From: Bacteroides reticulotermitis JCM 10512
Lineage (GTDB): Bacteria; Bacteroidota; Bacteroidia; Bacteroidales; Bacteroidaceae
Assembly (NCBI RefSeq): GCF_000517545.1
Contig: NZ_BAIV01000028.1
Coordinates: forward strand, 1 to 64,000
Length of the DNA: 64,000 nt
Reading direction: 5' to 3'
Part shown: positions 45,405-55,696 of the stretch, piece after piece
How positions within the stretch are numbered: the first letter of the stretch is position 1
Layout of the letters: every line of letters starts with the position of its first letter
The notes under the pieces: generated by a model
What the model saw: only the letters and a program-made list of their open reading frames with translations
Databases searched by the model: none
Told to the model about the DNA's origin: nothing
Position numbers and translations under genes: made by a program

Positions 45405-46565
45405 ATGGACAAAAACAAACTAAAAAAAACAGCACCGGACATCGGACCGTTTAAAGCTCTGATTGTCTTCCGTGAGTCGGGGGAGATGGACAACCTCTTC
45501 GTCCCCACCCTATGCGACGCCATTCGGCAACGGAAAATCGATGTCCGGTGCTCGACCGAAGAGTTTTGGAATCCATCTACTCACTACGCCGTCATACACT
45601 TTCAATGGCCGGAAGAGGTGGTAGGGTGGAATTGTCACGATCCGTTGGCAGTCCACCGATTGGAGGAACGGATCGCTCACTTTCGGTCCGCCGGCACCCG
45701 ATTTATATATACTCGACACAACAGCCGCCCAAAAAACGGCAACGAAATAATTGGCCGTGCTTACGACGTGATTGAATCGAACAGTGATGTGGTGGTACAC
45801 ATGGGCGCGTTCAGCCACAGGGAATTTATCGAGCTCTACCCCGAGGCTCTAAACGTGGTCATCCCCCACCACCTCTACCAATATACTTATAAAGAAGATA
45901 TCAGCACCGAACATGCCCGACAGAAATTGCGACTTCCTCAAGGCGCGTTTATTGTAGCCGCTCTCGGCAAATATCGAAGCCGCGATGAAATACGCCTGAC
46001 CGTTGGCGGATTCCGTCGTACACCGGTAGACCACAAACTGCTGCTCGCACCACGCCTATACCCCTTTTCAAGGCAAAACCCCTACCCCGGGAAACCACTC
46101 AAACGCTACCTTTCACGAATGGGATATCACCTACTGATTCCCCTGCTCAACCGCTGGTTCAACCTACGGGCCGGAGCCAGTGACGAAGTGGTGGACCCTT
46201 GCGACCTGCCGTACTATATCGCTGCCGCAGACGTGATCCTCATTGGTCAGAAAGGTGACTTGAGCACCAGCGACATCCTGCTCGCCTTCCTCTTCCGCAA
46301 GGTTGTAGCCGGGCCCGACAGCGGTAACATCGGCGAATTGCTGCGCGAAACAGGCAACCCAACCTTTCACCCCGGAGACAAATTCCGGATCGGACACGCC
46401 CTGCTTCAGGCACGCCGGTTGTCGCGCAAGTTGAAAGGAGAAATGAACCATGACTACGCCCTCGATCGAATGAGTATCAAGGAAGTAGGCACTCGATACG
46501 CCAACCTCTACAACGAGTTGGCAGAGCGGAAAAAAGAGCCGCGCATTCAAGAAATAAATTTATGA
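45405..46565 (+). CDS. GT-B type glycosyltransferase
   Basis: The frame opens at 45378, but MDKNKLKKTAPDIGP at 45405 follows the promoter box and is the likely start (386 residues). The features are those of a GT4-like two-domain enzyme: ALIVFRESGEMDNLFVPTL at the start, AVIHFQWPEEVVGW and TRHNSRPKN in the acceptor half, then AFIVAALGKYRSRDEI and DVILIGQKGDLSTSDILLAFLF in the donor half. The donor-binding ExxxxxE pattern is not clear, so the exact family is uncertain. Its stop overlaps the next ATG. Confidence 0.75.
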   Translation: MDKNKLKKTAPDIGPFKALIVFRESGEMDNLFVPTLCDAIRQRKIDVRCSTEEFWNPSTHYAVIHFQWPEEVVGWNCHDPLAVHRLEERIAHFRSAGTRFIYTRHNSRPKNGNEIIGRAYDVIESNSDVVVHMGAFSHREFIELYPEALNVVIPHHLYQYTYKEDISTEHARQKLRLPQGAFIVAALGKYRSRDEIRLTVGGFRRTPVDHKLLLAPRLYPFSRQNPYPGKPLKRYLSRMGYHLLIPLLNRWFNLRAGASDEVVDPCDLPYYIAAADVILIGQKGDLSTSDILLAFLFRKVVAGPDSGNIGELLRETGNPTFHPGDKFRIGHALLQARRLSRKLKGEMNHDYALDRMSIKEVGTRYANLYNELAERKKEPRIQEINL

Positions 46566-47518
46566 AGACGAACCCTATCAAAGTAAGCGTTGTCATTCCG
46601 GTCTACAACACCGAAAAATATGTCCGGGCAGCCGTAGAAAGCATCATGCGACAGACCCTCAAAGAACTGGAAATTATCCTGATCAACGATGGGTCAACAG
46701 ACCAAAGTGCCGACATCCTGGCCGAACTCGCCTGCACCGACCCTCGCATCAGCATATATCCGCAAGCCAACCAAGGCCAGTCGATGGCACGCAACGCCGG
46801 CATCGCACAAGCCAAAGGGGCGTACATCTACTTCATGGACAGTGACGATTTGCTGGAAGAAGACGCCCTCGAACTCTGCTACCTTCGTTGCGAAAAAGAC
46901 CTACTCGACTTTGTGTTTTTCGATGCCGAGAACTTCTACGACGGAATTACCAACGCGCCCCCGCTGATCTACAAACGTACCGATAAGCTGACCGACCAAG
47001 TTTACAGCGGGCCTCGGGCACTCGAAGTCCAAATAAACCGGCAGGTTTATACCCCCTCGCCTTGCCTGAGTCTCATCCGCCTGAGTTTTCTGGAAGATCA
47101 CCACCTGCGATTTACCCCCGGCATTGTACACGAAGACCAACTTTTCACCGCCCTGCTCTACCTCCAGGCCCAACGAACCGCCTGCATCCGCCGCACCTTT
47201 TTCAAGCGACGTATGCGTGCCGACTCCACTATGACCCGCAAATTTTCGGAACGTAACTTGGTAGGCTACCTCACAGTAACCCATAAGCTACTCGCCTACA
47301 AGCGGCAGACAGCCGATGTATACATCGCTAGCCTGATCGACGCCTACCTCCGACAGATGTTCAACGCCATGGTGTGGGAAGCCCACGTACTCCCCCTGCG
47401 CCAACGCCTGCGACTGGCACGGATCAGCCTTTTCAAATACAAACGATACGTAACATTCCGCAACCTGGCCGTGTTACTGTTCAAATCCGCGCTTTCGGGC
47501 AACAAACAAAATCGGTAA
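46562..47518 (+). CDS. GT2 glycosyltransferase
   Basis: A 318-residue GT-A enzyme with the standard start VSVVIPVYNTEKYVRAAVESIMRQ, the nucleotide site IILINDGSTDQSADI, ARNAGIAQAKG, and the metal-binding YFMDSDDLLEEDAL. VHEDQLFTALLYLQ is the usual acceptor-side motif. It transfers a sugar from a nucleotide donor in the cytoplasm to a growing repeat unit; the sugar cannot be named. It begins four bases before the previous stop and ends 3 bp before the flippase gene. Confidence 0.9.
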   Translation: MKTNPIKVSVVIPVYNTEKYVRAAVESIMRQTLKELEIILINDGSTDQSADILAELACTDPRISIYPQANQGQSMARNAGIAQAKGAYIYFMDSDDLLEEDALELCYLRCEKDLLDFVFFDAENFYDGITNAPPLIYKRTDKLTDQVYSGPRALEVQINRQVYTPSPCLSLIRLSFLEDHHLRFTPGIVHEDQLFTALLYLQAQRTACIRRTFFKRRMRADSTMTRKFSERNLVGYLTVTHKLLAYKRQTADVYIASLIDAYLRQMFNAMVWEAHVLPLRQRLRLARISLFKYKRYVTFRNLAVLLFKSALSGNKQNR

Positions 47519-47521
47519 CCG

Positions 47522-48994
47522 ATGGCAAAAAGTATTAAACAACAACTCTTTTCGGGTGTATTCTACACCGCTCTGGCCAAATACAGCGGTGTTATCGTTT
47601 CCCTCGTCGTGGCGGGCGTACTAGCTCGCCTACTCACCCCCGACGACTTCGGTGTGGTGGCCATCGCGACAGTCATTATCGCCTTTTTCAACCTGCTCAC
47701 CGATATGGGTATTTCGCCCGCCATCGTGCAGCATAAGTCGCTTACCAAGCGCGAGTTATCCAACATATTCTCGTTTACCATCTGGACGGGAATCGTAATC
47801 AGCCTGCTGTTCTTCGCCGCTTCGTGGGCCATTGCCGACTATTACGAGAGCGAAATCCTGCGCACGCTCTGCCAACTGTTGTCGGTCAACCTCTTTTTCG
47901 CCTCCGCCACCATCGTGCCCGGAGCCATGTTCTACCGCAACAAAGAGTTCCGGTTCATCGCCCTGCGGAGCTTCACCATTCAGGTGATCGGGGGAATTGC
48001 CGCCGTAACCGCCGCTTTCTGCGGAGCCGGATTGTATGCACTTATTATCAACCCAATCTTGTCGAGCATACTGATATTTATTGTCTCCTACGCCCGCTAC
48101 CCGCAACGCCTGCGCCTGTCGTGGGGATTGACGGCCATTCGGCGCATCTTCTCCTACTCCGCCTATCAGTTCCTCTTCAATGTGATCAACTACTTCAGTC
48201 GCAACCTCGACAAACTCCTGATAGGTAAGTATATGAATATGTCCGCTTTGGGATATTACGAGAAGTCGTATCGCCTGATGATGCTCCCTTTGCAGAATAT
48301 CACGCAGGTTATCACCCCGGTGATGCACCCGGTGCTAAGCGATTTTCAGAACGACCGGGAACGGCTGGCAGTGTCTTACGAACGCATCCTCCGCTTCCTC
48401 GCCTTCATCGGCCTACCAATGGCGGTGTTCTTATTTTTTACAGCCGAAGAGTTGACACTTCTCATTTTCGGTGACCAGTGGATGCCCTCCGTTCCGGTGT
48501 TTCGCATCCTCGCTCTTTCGGTCGGTGTGCAGATCATACTCTCCTCGTCCGGCTCCATCTTTCAAGCCTCGGGCGACACCCGTAGTTTATTCGTATGCGG
48601 GGTGTTTTCGTCAACGCTCAACGTAGCGGGCATGCTGTTGGGAATCTTCTATTTCGGCACACTCACAGCGGTGGCAACCTGCATCACCGTCACGTTCACC
48701 ATCAACTTCATGCAATGTTACTGGATAATGTACCGGGTGACATTCGGCCGTCGGCAGTTTCGTTTTCTGATCCGTCAATTACTTTCACCGCTCGCCCTCA
48801 GCCTACTTTTAGCGGGGTGTTTGCTACCCTTGCAAATAACATTGGACGGGACGCACATTTTTTTGTCATTTATAGCGAAAAGTTTGCTAACTTTTAGTAT
48901 CTTTGGACTGTATATACAGCTTACGCATGAGTATGACATTGGGGGCGTCGTACGGAAAGCTGTACAAAGATTGAGAAAAGCGAAAAAGGAATGA
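47522..48994 (+). CDS. Wzx/WzxC-like polysaccharide flippase
   Basis: The 490-residue membrane protein belongs to the MOP (MATE-like) exporter superfamily, oligosaccharide flippase branch. About twelve to fourteen helices are seen. ARLLTPDDFGVVAIATVIIAF near the N-terminus and GKYMNMSALGYYEKSYRLMMLPLQNI in the middle are typical of the WzxC type. It would flip lipid-linked repeat units to the periplasm for the polymerase encoded at 33365. The stop overlaps the next gene by four bases. Confidence 0.88.
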   Translation: MAKSIKQQLFSGVFYTALAKYSGVIVSLVVAGVLARLLTPDDFGVVAIATVIIAFFNLLTDMGISPAIVQHKSLTKRELSNIFSFTIWTGIVISLLFFAASWAIADYYESEILRTLCQLLSVNLFFASATIVPGAMFYRNKEFRFIALRSFTIQVIGGIAAVTAAFCGAGLYALIINPILSSILIFIVSYARYPQRLRLSWGLTAIRRIFSYSAYQFLFNVINYFSRNLDKLLIGKYMNMSALGYYEKSYRLMMLPLQNITQVITPVMHPVLSDFQNDRERLAVSYERILRFLAFIGLPMAVFLFFTAEELTLLIFGDQWMPSVPVFRILALSVGVQIILSSSGSIFQASGDTRSLFVCGVFSSTLNVAGMLLGIFYFGTLTAVATCITVTFTINFMQCYWIMYRVTFGRRQFRFLIRQLLSPLALSLLLAGCLLPLQITLDGTHIFLSFIAKSLLTFSIFGLYIQLTHEYDIGGVVRKAVQRLRKAKKE

Positions 48995-50113
48995 AAACTC
49001 TATTTCTTATCTTTCACGGTTTCAGCCAAGCAAGCGGAATCAGTAAAAAGATACATTACCAGGTAAAAGGCCTTCGTGCCTGCGGAGCGGATGTACGCGT
49101 CTGCTGGTTGGACGACACCGACAATCACAAACGCCGGATGATTGACAACGCCATTCTGGAAGACTACGGAAGCGGCCTGAAAGGAAAAATACGCAAACGT
49201 ACAGGACTCGATTGCATCTACCGGTACGCCGTGGAAGAAGGCATCGAGTGGGTATATGCCCGCTGTGACCACAACACAACACCGTTTCTAATCAATCTCT
49301 ACCGAAAGTTACAGAGAAAAGGGATCAAGGTGATCATGGAAATCCCTACCTACCCCTACGATCAGGAATACAAGAGCCTGCCTCTGCCCTATCAATATAT
49401 TTTATTCATGGACAAATGCTTGCGAGGTACCATGGCCCGCTATATTGATAAAATCGTGACTTTCTCCGACCACAAAACGATCTTCGGACGACCGACGATA
49501 CGCATAGCCAACGGTATAGATCCTGATGAGATTCCACTGAAAAAGACTTTACCTGACGCACCCCTCAACGAATTACACTTGATTGCTATTGCCACCATTC
49601 ATCCGTGGCATGGTTTCGATCGGGCCATCCGTGGGCTTGCGAACTATTATCAGCAGAGTCCTTCCCCGACGCTTCGCATCATGCTACATATCGTAGGCGT
49701 AGGCGTACCCGAAGTTGTAGACGAGTATCACCGGCTGGTCAAAGAAAACAATTTGGTGGAATATGTACATTTTCACGGAGCCATGTTCGGTAGTGATTTG
49801 GATACGCTGTTCGACCATTGTCAGATGGGTATCGGCAGTTTGGCACGCCATCGCAGTGGAATCACCCATCTTCGCTCACTAAAAAACAGAGAGTATGCCG
49901 TGCGAGGTATTCCATTTGTGTACTCAGAGACGGACAGTGATTTCGACATTCAGCTATGTGTGGCGAGTTCCGGCAGACGAATCTCCGTTGGATATGAATG
50001 AATTGGCACGCTTTCGAGAGTCAGTCCATTTATCGCCTGAAGAGATACGCCGTTCGATCGAGCAATCGCTTTCCTGGAAAAGCCAGATGCAACAAGTGAT
50101 AGATCAATTATAA
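48991..50113 (+). CDS. GT4-like glycosyltransferase (frame break near 49952)
   Basis: The open part starts MKTLFLIFHGFSQASGISKKIHYQ and has ELHLIAIATIHPWHGFDRAI, YVHFHGAMFGSDLDTLFDHCQMGIGSL and RSGITHLRSLKNREYAVRGIPFVYS, the donor half of a GT-B enzyme. The frame changes after SDFDI near 49952 (one extra or two missing bases), then YVWRVPADESPLDMNELARF runs to the stop at 50113. Corrected length is about 373 residues. The start overlaps the flippase stop. Confidence 0.8.
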
Positions 50114-50141
50114 GCTAATTTACCTAAAGGAGCCTACTCAT

Positions 50142-51043
50142 ATGAATCTACAACAAATCCGCTACAAGCTCAAATACGGGATCACCGTAGAATGGTATAA
50201 TTTCTGGTACATGGTACTTCGTCGCCATCAGAAGGTCATTCCGCACGTAGCCTCTATCGACGAAACAATTGAGCGCATCGTTGTAGATCGCTGTTCGGTG
50301 AGCCGCTTCGGTGACGGGGAGATGTTGCTCACCTCGCCGGACAAAAACATCGGCTTCCAAAAGGGGGATGCCCGCATGGCGGAACGCCTGAAGGAGGTGC
50401 TCAGAAGTCAGGAAAAGGGGCATTTGGTCTGCATATCCGATACGTTTACCGACCTATACCGATACAACCGGAAGGCACGCCGCTTCTGGCGGACGCATTT
50501 CTTCATTTACGGTTCTTGGTGGGACCGGCTGCTGGTGCCGAACCGAGTGTATTACAACACATTTGTCACCCGCCCGTATATGGACTTCGCCGACAAAGCG
50601 AACTCTGCCAAATGGTTTCACAACATGCGCGACATCTGGCAAGGGCGCGATGTGGTCTTCATCGAAGGTGAGAAAAGCCGGCTGGGAGTTGGCAACGACC
50701 TTTTCGACGGAGCACGCAGCATCCGACGCATCCTCTGTCCGCCTTGCAACGCGTTCGACCGCTACGATGACATTCTGACGGAAGCCCAAAAACAGGAAAA
50801 AGGAGTTTTGTTTCTCATCGCGTTAGGCCCCACGGCCACGATTCTGGCCTACGATCTGTTCAAGGCAGGCTATCAGGCAATCGACATCGGCCACGTGGAT
50901 GTGGAATACGAATGGTGGAAAATGGGCGCACACCGGAAAGTGAAGTGGAACGTAAGTATGTAAACGAGGCAGCCGACGGCAAGCAGGTATCGGATGCCGG
51001 AGAGGAATATGCCCAACAGATCATCGCTAAAATAAATGAATAA
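50142..51043 (+). CDS. GT-D fold glycosyltransferase (SP_1767/DUF1792 type; frame break near 50945)
   Basis: The pattern SVSRFGDGEMLLTSPDKNIGFQ, with the DGE motif, fits the GT-D family (DUF1792), first known from streptococcal serine-rich adhesin glycosylation. FIEGEKSRLGVGNDLFDGARSIRRILCP and FLIALGPTATILAYDLFKAGYQAIDIGH are also typical. As written the frame ends at 50963; adding one G near 50945 continues through YVNEAADGKQVSDAGEEYA to the stop at 51043, giving 300 residues. It would add a sugar, often glucose, to an existing glycan. Confidence 0.85.
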
Positions 51044-51049
51044 CGCACC

Positions 51050-52200
51050 ATGAAAATCGTCTATTATTTACCCTCTTTATATGCTCCGGGCGGGCTGGAG
51101 CGAATTGTCACCTTCAAAGCCAACTATTTCGCGGAGCATTTCGAAGGGTATGAGGTCTACATCATTACTTCGGAGCAGATGGGCAAGGAGCCGCATTTCC
51201 CGCTCTCGCCAAAGGTGAAACATATCGACTTGGATGTTGTTTTCGACTGGCCGTATGATCAATCACGCCTAAGTAAAGCGTTGAAATTTCCGTTTCGCTA
51301 CCGCCGCTTCCGCAAACGGTTATCCAATGCCATAAATTCATTGAGACCGGATATCACGATCTCGACTTTACGCCGGGAGCTTACTTTCATCACTGACTTG
51401 AAAGATGGTAGTATTAAGATGGGAGAATTCCACGTCAGCCGGTATGCTTACGGGGCAGAAGCGGTGCAAAGCAAGAATTTCTGGATCGGCCTGATTAAAG
51501 AAAGATGGTCGAAAAGATTCGTCAGGGGTCTATCTAGCTATCTAAAGTTGTCATACTCACCCATGAAGGTGCAAAAGACTGGCCTGAACTAAACAACATA
51601 ACGGTTATTCCCAATCCCATAGCAACGCCATTGGAAGGAAAGCAAACGGATATATCGTCCAAACATGCCATTGCAGTAGGGCGATACGCTCCTCAAAAAG
51701 GATTCGACAGGCTGATTGCCGCTTGGGCCATAGTGGCTCAGAAGCATCCGGACTGGACATTGGACATTTATGGAGAAGGCGAACTGCAAACTGTTCTCCA
51801 GCAACAAATAGATGAATTAGGCCTACACGAGAACTGCATACTCCATCATACGGTTTCGAACATTGCCGACAAATACTGCATGAGTTCGATTTTCGTTTTA
51901 TCAAGCCGCTACGAAGGTTTGCCGTTGGTATTGGGCGAAGCAATGGCGTATGGAGTCGCTCCGGTTGCTTTCACCTGTCCCTGCGGGCCACGCGACATGA
52001 TAACTGATGGAGTAAACGGTTTGTTGGTAGAGGATGGCAACATCGAACAGCTTGCGAATCGTATCGGTTACCTGATTGAGCATGAGGACATTCGCAAGCA
52101 GTTGGGGGAAAAGGCTCATCAAAGAGCTAAAGACTTCACAATGGAAGCCATCTCTCTTCAGTGGAAAGCCTTATTTGAAGAACTTATGTCAACTAAATAA
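51050..52200 (+). CDS. GT4 glycosyltransferase, tandem paralog A (frame break near 51538)
   Basis: It starts MKIVYYLPSLYAPGGLERIVTFKA, with the GG-ER motif of GT4 acceptor domains. The frame is lost after RGLSS near 51538; one added base gives LSKVVILTHEGAKDWPELNN and leads into the donor domain (AVGRYAPQKGFDRLI, DWTLDIYGEGEL, SSRYEGLPLVLGEAMAYG with the EGxxxxxxE pattern). Corrected length is about 383 residues, like its paralog at 52211. Both share HEDIR near the end (YLIEHEDIR) and were probably made by tandem duplication. Confidence 0.87.
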
Positions 52201-52210
52201 AGCATATAAA

Positions 52211-53368
52211 ATGACTATTATCTATTTATATCGATCGCTGGCCGTGTATGGCGGAATAGAAAGAATATTCATCGACAAGATAAACTATCTGGCAGAAAAC
52301 CTCGGATATAAAATTTATATAGTTACTTGGGAGCAAGGTACACACCCCATCATCCATCCCTTATCCCCGAAAGCCACCCATATCGATTTGGGCATACTGT
52401 TCTACAAAGAGTACACTTACACGTTTATTAAACGTATGTGGGCGCATCGACAAATGGAGAAGTTATTCTTCAAAAAGATTCAAGATTTGGTAAGTGATAC
52501 CCAAGCGGATATCGTGATAGGAGCTAGTTGTGAGTTTCCAACAATGGTGGGAATGAACTTGTTGGGTAATAGCGTGCGCACGATATTGGAAAGTCATAGC
52601 ATGCGAAAAAGCATTGAAAAAGATATTGAAGGAGTGAAAAACCCCTTCACACGACTAGCGTTTAGATGGAAAAACAAACAATTGCATCGCCTTGTGCAGC
52701 AGATGTCGGCTTTCGTTACCCTGACCCGAAATGATGCCAGAGACTGGTCAGAAATAACCGATGCGATCGTTATTCCTAACCTATTGCACTACTATCCGCC
52801 AGAGTTAACAATCAATACTTCAACGCATAAGCGGGTCATCAGTGCAGGCAGACTAACCGAACAGAAAGGCTATGATTTATTATTAGCCACTTGGAGCATC
52901 GTACATCAGCAACATCCTGACTGGACATTAGAGATATACGGAGATGGAGAGGATAGAGAAATGTTATCCAAGCAAATCGAAGAGAAGAGCTTACAAACAG
53001 CAGTCTATCTGTATCATGCCACTCCCGATATCTATGACAAATATAAGCAGAGTGATTTTTATGTGATGAGTTCCCGCTGGGAAGGTTTTGGCTTGGTATT
53101 AGCAGAAGCAATGTCATGTGGCATTCCTTGCGTTTCTTTTGATTGTCCGCATGGCCCTTCGGACATTATAAAAAATGGAGAAGACGGATTGCTTGTGGAA
53201 AACGGTAATGTTGAGCAGTTGGCCAAAAACATAGGATATCTTATTGAACACGAAGACATTCGCATGGAGATGGGCCGCAAAGCCCGAGAAAATGTGAAAA
53301 GATACCTACCGGAGAATGTAATGCCTCAATGGCAGAAGTTATTCGAGTCATTAATCCTTAAGAACTAA
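52211..53368 (+). CDS. GT4 glycosyltransferase, tandem paralog B
   Basis: The frame extends up to 52076 inside the previous gene, but MTIIYLYRSLAVYGGIERIF at 52211 is the right start (385 residues). It has the acceptor motif YGGIERIFIDK, the donor-domain start SAGRLTEQKGYDLLL, DWTLEIYGDGED and SSRWEGFGLVLAEAMSCG with the EGxxxxxxE pair. It is a clear paralog of the gene before it and its frame is intact. The 5' end is more AT-rich than neighbouring genes. Confidence 0.9.
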   Translation: MTIIYLYRSLAVYGGIERIFIDKINYLAENLGYKIYIVTWEQGTHPIIHPLSPKATHIDLGILFYKEYTYTFIKRMWAHRQMEKLFFKKIQDLVSDTQADIVIGASCEFPTMVGMNLLGNSVRTILESHSMRKSIEKDIEGVKNPFTRLAFRWKNKQLHRLVQQMSAFVTLTRNDARDWSEITDAIVIPNLLHYYPPELTINTSTHKRVISAGRLTEQKGYDLLLATWSIVHQQHPDWTLEIYGDGEDREMLSKQIEEKSLQTAVYLYHATPDIYDKYKQSDFYVMSSRWEGFGLVLAEAMSCGIPCVSFDCPHGPSDIIKNGEDGLLVENGNVEQLAKNIGYLIEHEDIRMEMGRKARENVKRYLPENVMPQWQKLFESLILKN

Positions 53369-53371
53369 TTC

Positions 53372-54229
53372 ATGAGTAAATGGTTTGAAAAGTATTTGAC
53401 AATATACGAGAAACCTTTTGGTTCTGTTCCGCAAGATATAATTAGCAGTATTGAGCGGGAACTAAAAACGCTGAACACACATGAACAGCCGCTGGTTTCG
53501 GTCGTTCTAATCTGCTACAACGAGGAACTTCATCTAACAAGTTGCCTGTGGTCGCTTGTCGAAAATCAATGCAGCTTCCCAATTGAGATACTTGCCGTCA
53601 ACAATCATTCAAGCGACGGAACGGAACAAGCGTTGAAGACCTTGGGCGTAACCTACTTCAACGAGGAGAAGAAAGGGCCGGGACATGCACGCCAATGTGG
53701 ATTGGATCATGCAAAAGGTACGTATCATCTATGCATCGATGCCGACACAATCTACCCGCCACACTATATTGAAACGCACGTAAAGGCGTTGATGAAACCT
53801 GGCGTAGCAGCCACATTCAGTTTGTGGAGTTTCATGCCGCAGGAGGGGCAATCGAAGCTGGGGTTATGGTGCTATGAGACACTCAGGGATATTTACCTGA
53901 ACATTCAGGCTATCAATCGTCCCGAACTCTGTGTACGCGGTATGACATTCGGCTTCCACACGGTTTTGGGACGACATTTCGGATTCCGCACGGATATTCG
54001 CCGGGGTGAAGACGGATCGCTGGCTCTGGCTATGAAACCACATGGCAAGCTCGTTTTCATTCGCTCGAAGAAAGCCCGGGTGATGACGGGCAACGGTACG
54101 CTGAACACCGACGGAAGCTTAGCGAACAGCTTCAAGCTACGGGTCGTTAAAGGGCTGAAAGGTCTCAGTGGACTTTTCACTTCCCAAAAAAAATACGAAG
54201 ATAAAGACAACAATATGATAAAGAAATAA
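53372..54229 (+). CDS. GT2 glycosyltransferase
   Basis: A GT-A enzyme of 285 residues. After a 40-residue lead it has PLVSVVLICYNEELHLTSCL, ILAVNNHSSDGTEQAL, GPGHARQCGLDHAKG and LCIDADTIYPPHYI with the DxD metal site. A putative acceptor segment (RRGEDGSLALAMKPHG) follows. The frame is intact. It lies 3 bp after the GT4 gene and 4 bp before the lipoprotein gene, so it is part of the same operon. Confidence 0.88.
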   Translation: MSKWFEKYLTIYEKPFGSVPQDIISSIERELKTLNTHEQPLVSVVLICYNEELHLTSCLWSLVENQCSFPIEILAVNNHSSDGTEQALKTLGVTYFNEEKKGPGHARQCGLDHAKGTYHLCIDADTIYPPHYIETHVKALMKPGVAATFSLWSFMPQEGQSKLGLWCYETLRDIYLNIQAINRPELCVRGMTFGFHTVLGRHFGFRTDIRRGEDGSLALAMKPHGKLVFIRSKKARVMTGNGTLNTDGSLANSFKLRVVKGLKGLSGLFTSQKKYEDKDNNMIKK

Positions 54230-54233
54230 TCGC

Positions 54234-55688
54234 ATGAATTCTACTAGTTTATTTTATCTATGTATCCTGTGGATTGGCCTGACAACGATGAGTTGTGTCA
54301 AGCAGCAGAGTTTGTATGACCCGGATGATAAGACACAGGACAAAGGACAAGCGCGAGAGGTGATTAGCGAAACCGACTTTCTGTATCCGTTTATAAACGA
54401 AACGCCCGAAAAACAAATCGAAATCACGATCCGCCTTCAACCCGGCAAGCCGCTAGCTGGTCTGACGGCAAACATGCCCGCACTTAAATATAATAAAAAG
54501 TGGTTATTCATGCTTACACAGGATGACTGCAAACCGGCTGCTTTTAGTCGAACGTGGGCTGCCATCCATGGGAAACCAATATCGGACAGATACTATTATG
54601 ACGTAGCACAGCTTTATGAAGGGGATCTACCTCCGGACGCTTATTTTCTGGGAAAGACGCTGGGCTCCACGGACGGTACGGGGCGTGAGGTGCGTTTCTC
54701 GTTTACCACGACTCTCGCTCCTGAATGGGATTATATGAACGCAACCACGAATGTATTCAAAGGATTCACCGAAAACTACTATCGTTTTTTCCTGAAATCG
54801 GGGTTGATATGGGGCAATGTGAGAGAGATGCTAAACTATGGCGTCGGGATTGCGTTCCATGATATGAAAATGGATAACAGCACCTCACAAGACCTAGTCA
54901 CTCACTTTGAAAAGTCGCAGGAGATTATACTAAATAAACTATCCGGAAGAGGATGTAAGATGTTGGCAGAGCCCGGCGGGGATAAGGCATATCTTGAAGC
55001 CGCCCAAAATTACCCGCTTATCTCAACACTCACTGCCCAAGCCGGAGCGTTGAAAGTCTATCCGTTCAAAGAGGGTTTAGATATAGATCATACGCCAATA
55101 GAAAGAGCATTCTACGACAGGCCTGCTCAGGTAGAACAGCGAATAACGCAGACGCTTGCTTCGGATACTTATACGAAGTTACCGGCTATTTACATAGGTG
55201 TACACAACACGGATATTGGTTGGGTGGATCTGCTGAAATGGATCAATGACTCGTATGGCAAAGATGGAGACGACAGTGTATGGTTTCCCAATCAAGAGGA
55301 GTATTATGAATATACTTATTACCGCAATCGCAGTCTGATAAAGTTAGAACAGCAAGACGCAACTACGTGGAAACTGACCTTGACGCTAACAGCCGGCTCG
55401 TATTTCTACTACCCTTCGGTGACGGTGAACGTAGCCGGATTGCAGCTGGAAGACATTGCTTCGGTCGAGTCCAACGAAACGGTCACCGGGCTGTCGTACG
55501 CCAATTACGGCGAGGGACTGATGCTGAACATTGACTGCCGGAAGTACTTGGCGGAGCATGCCGAACACTTTGTGGAACGGTATGAGAAGAATCGGTCGGA
55601 CGCGTCGGCAAAGGCTGATGCCACCTATTTTGTGAGCATGCTCAAGGAGTCGGCTCAAAAGGATGCATTGAATAAACGAATCAAATAG
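54234..55688 (+). CDS. Lipoprotein, possible divergent polysaccharide deacetylase
   Basis: A 484-residue protein with a lipoprotein signal (FYLCILWIGLTTMSC). The part at residues 85-260 has FMLTQDDCKPAAFS, a possible version of the TFDD motif of NodB-type deacetylases, and later IAFHDMKMDNS with an HD pair; these hints are weak. The C-terminal third (residues 340-480) looks like a beta-rich binding domain. I do not recognise a family with certainty. Its position in the locus next to a membrane GT2 recalls the PgaB-PgaC pair of poly-GlcNAc systems, but that is only inference. Confidence 0.55.
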   Translation: MNSTSLFYLCILWIGLTTMSCVKQQSLYDPDDKTQDKGQAREVISETDFLYPFINETPEKQIEITIRLQPGKPLAGLTANMPALKYNKKWLFMLTQDDCKPAAFSRTWAAIHGKPISDRYYYDVAQLYEGDLPPDAYFLGKTLGSTDGTGREVRFSFTTTLAPEWDYMNATTNVFKGFTENYYRFFLKSGLIWGNVREMLNYGVGIAFHDMKMDNSTSQDLVTHFEKSQEIILNKLSGRGCKMLAEPGGDKAYLEAAQNYPLISTLTAQAGALKVYPFKEGLDIDHTPIERAFYDRPAQVEQRITQTLASDTYTKLPAIYIGVHNTDIGWVDLLKWINDSYGKDGDDSVWFPNQEEYYEYTYYRNRSLIKLEQQDATTWKLTLTLTAGSYFYYPSVTVNVAGLQLEDIASVESNETVTGLSYANYGEGLMLNIDCRKYLAEHAEHFVERYEKNRSDASAKADATYFVSMLKESAQKDALNKRIK

Positions 55689-55696
55689 AAGCAACT

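Noticed and set aside
47756..48328. 190-residue minus-strand open frame
   Set aside because: It is antisense to the flippase and has low-complexity composition with no family pattern.
53000..53120. Insertion sequence near the GT4 pair, suggested by AT-rich composition
   Set aside because: No inverted ends or transposase are present and the gene is intact.
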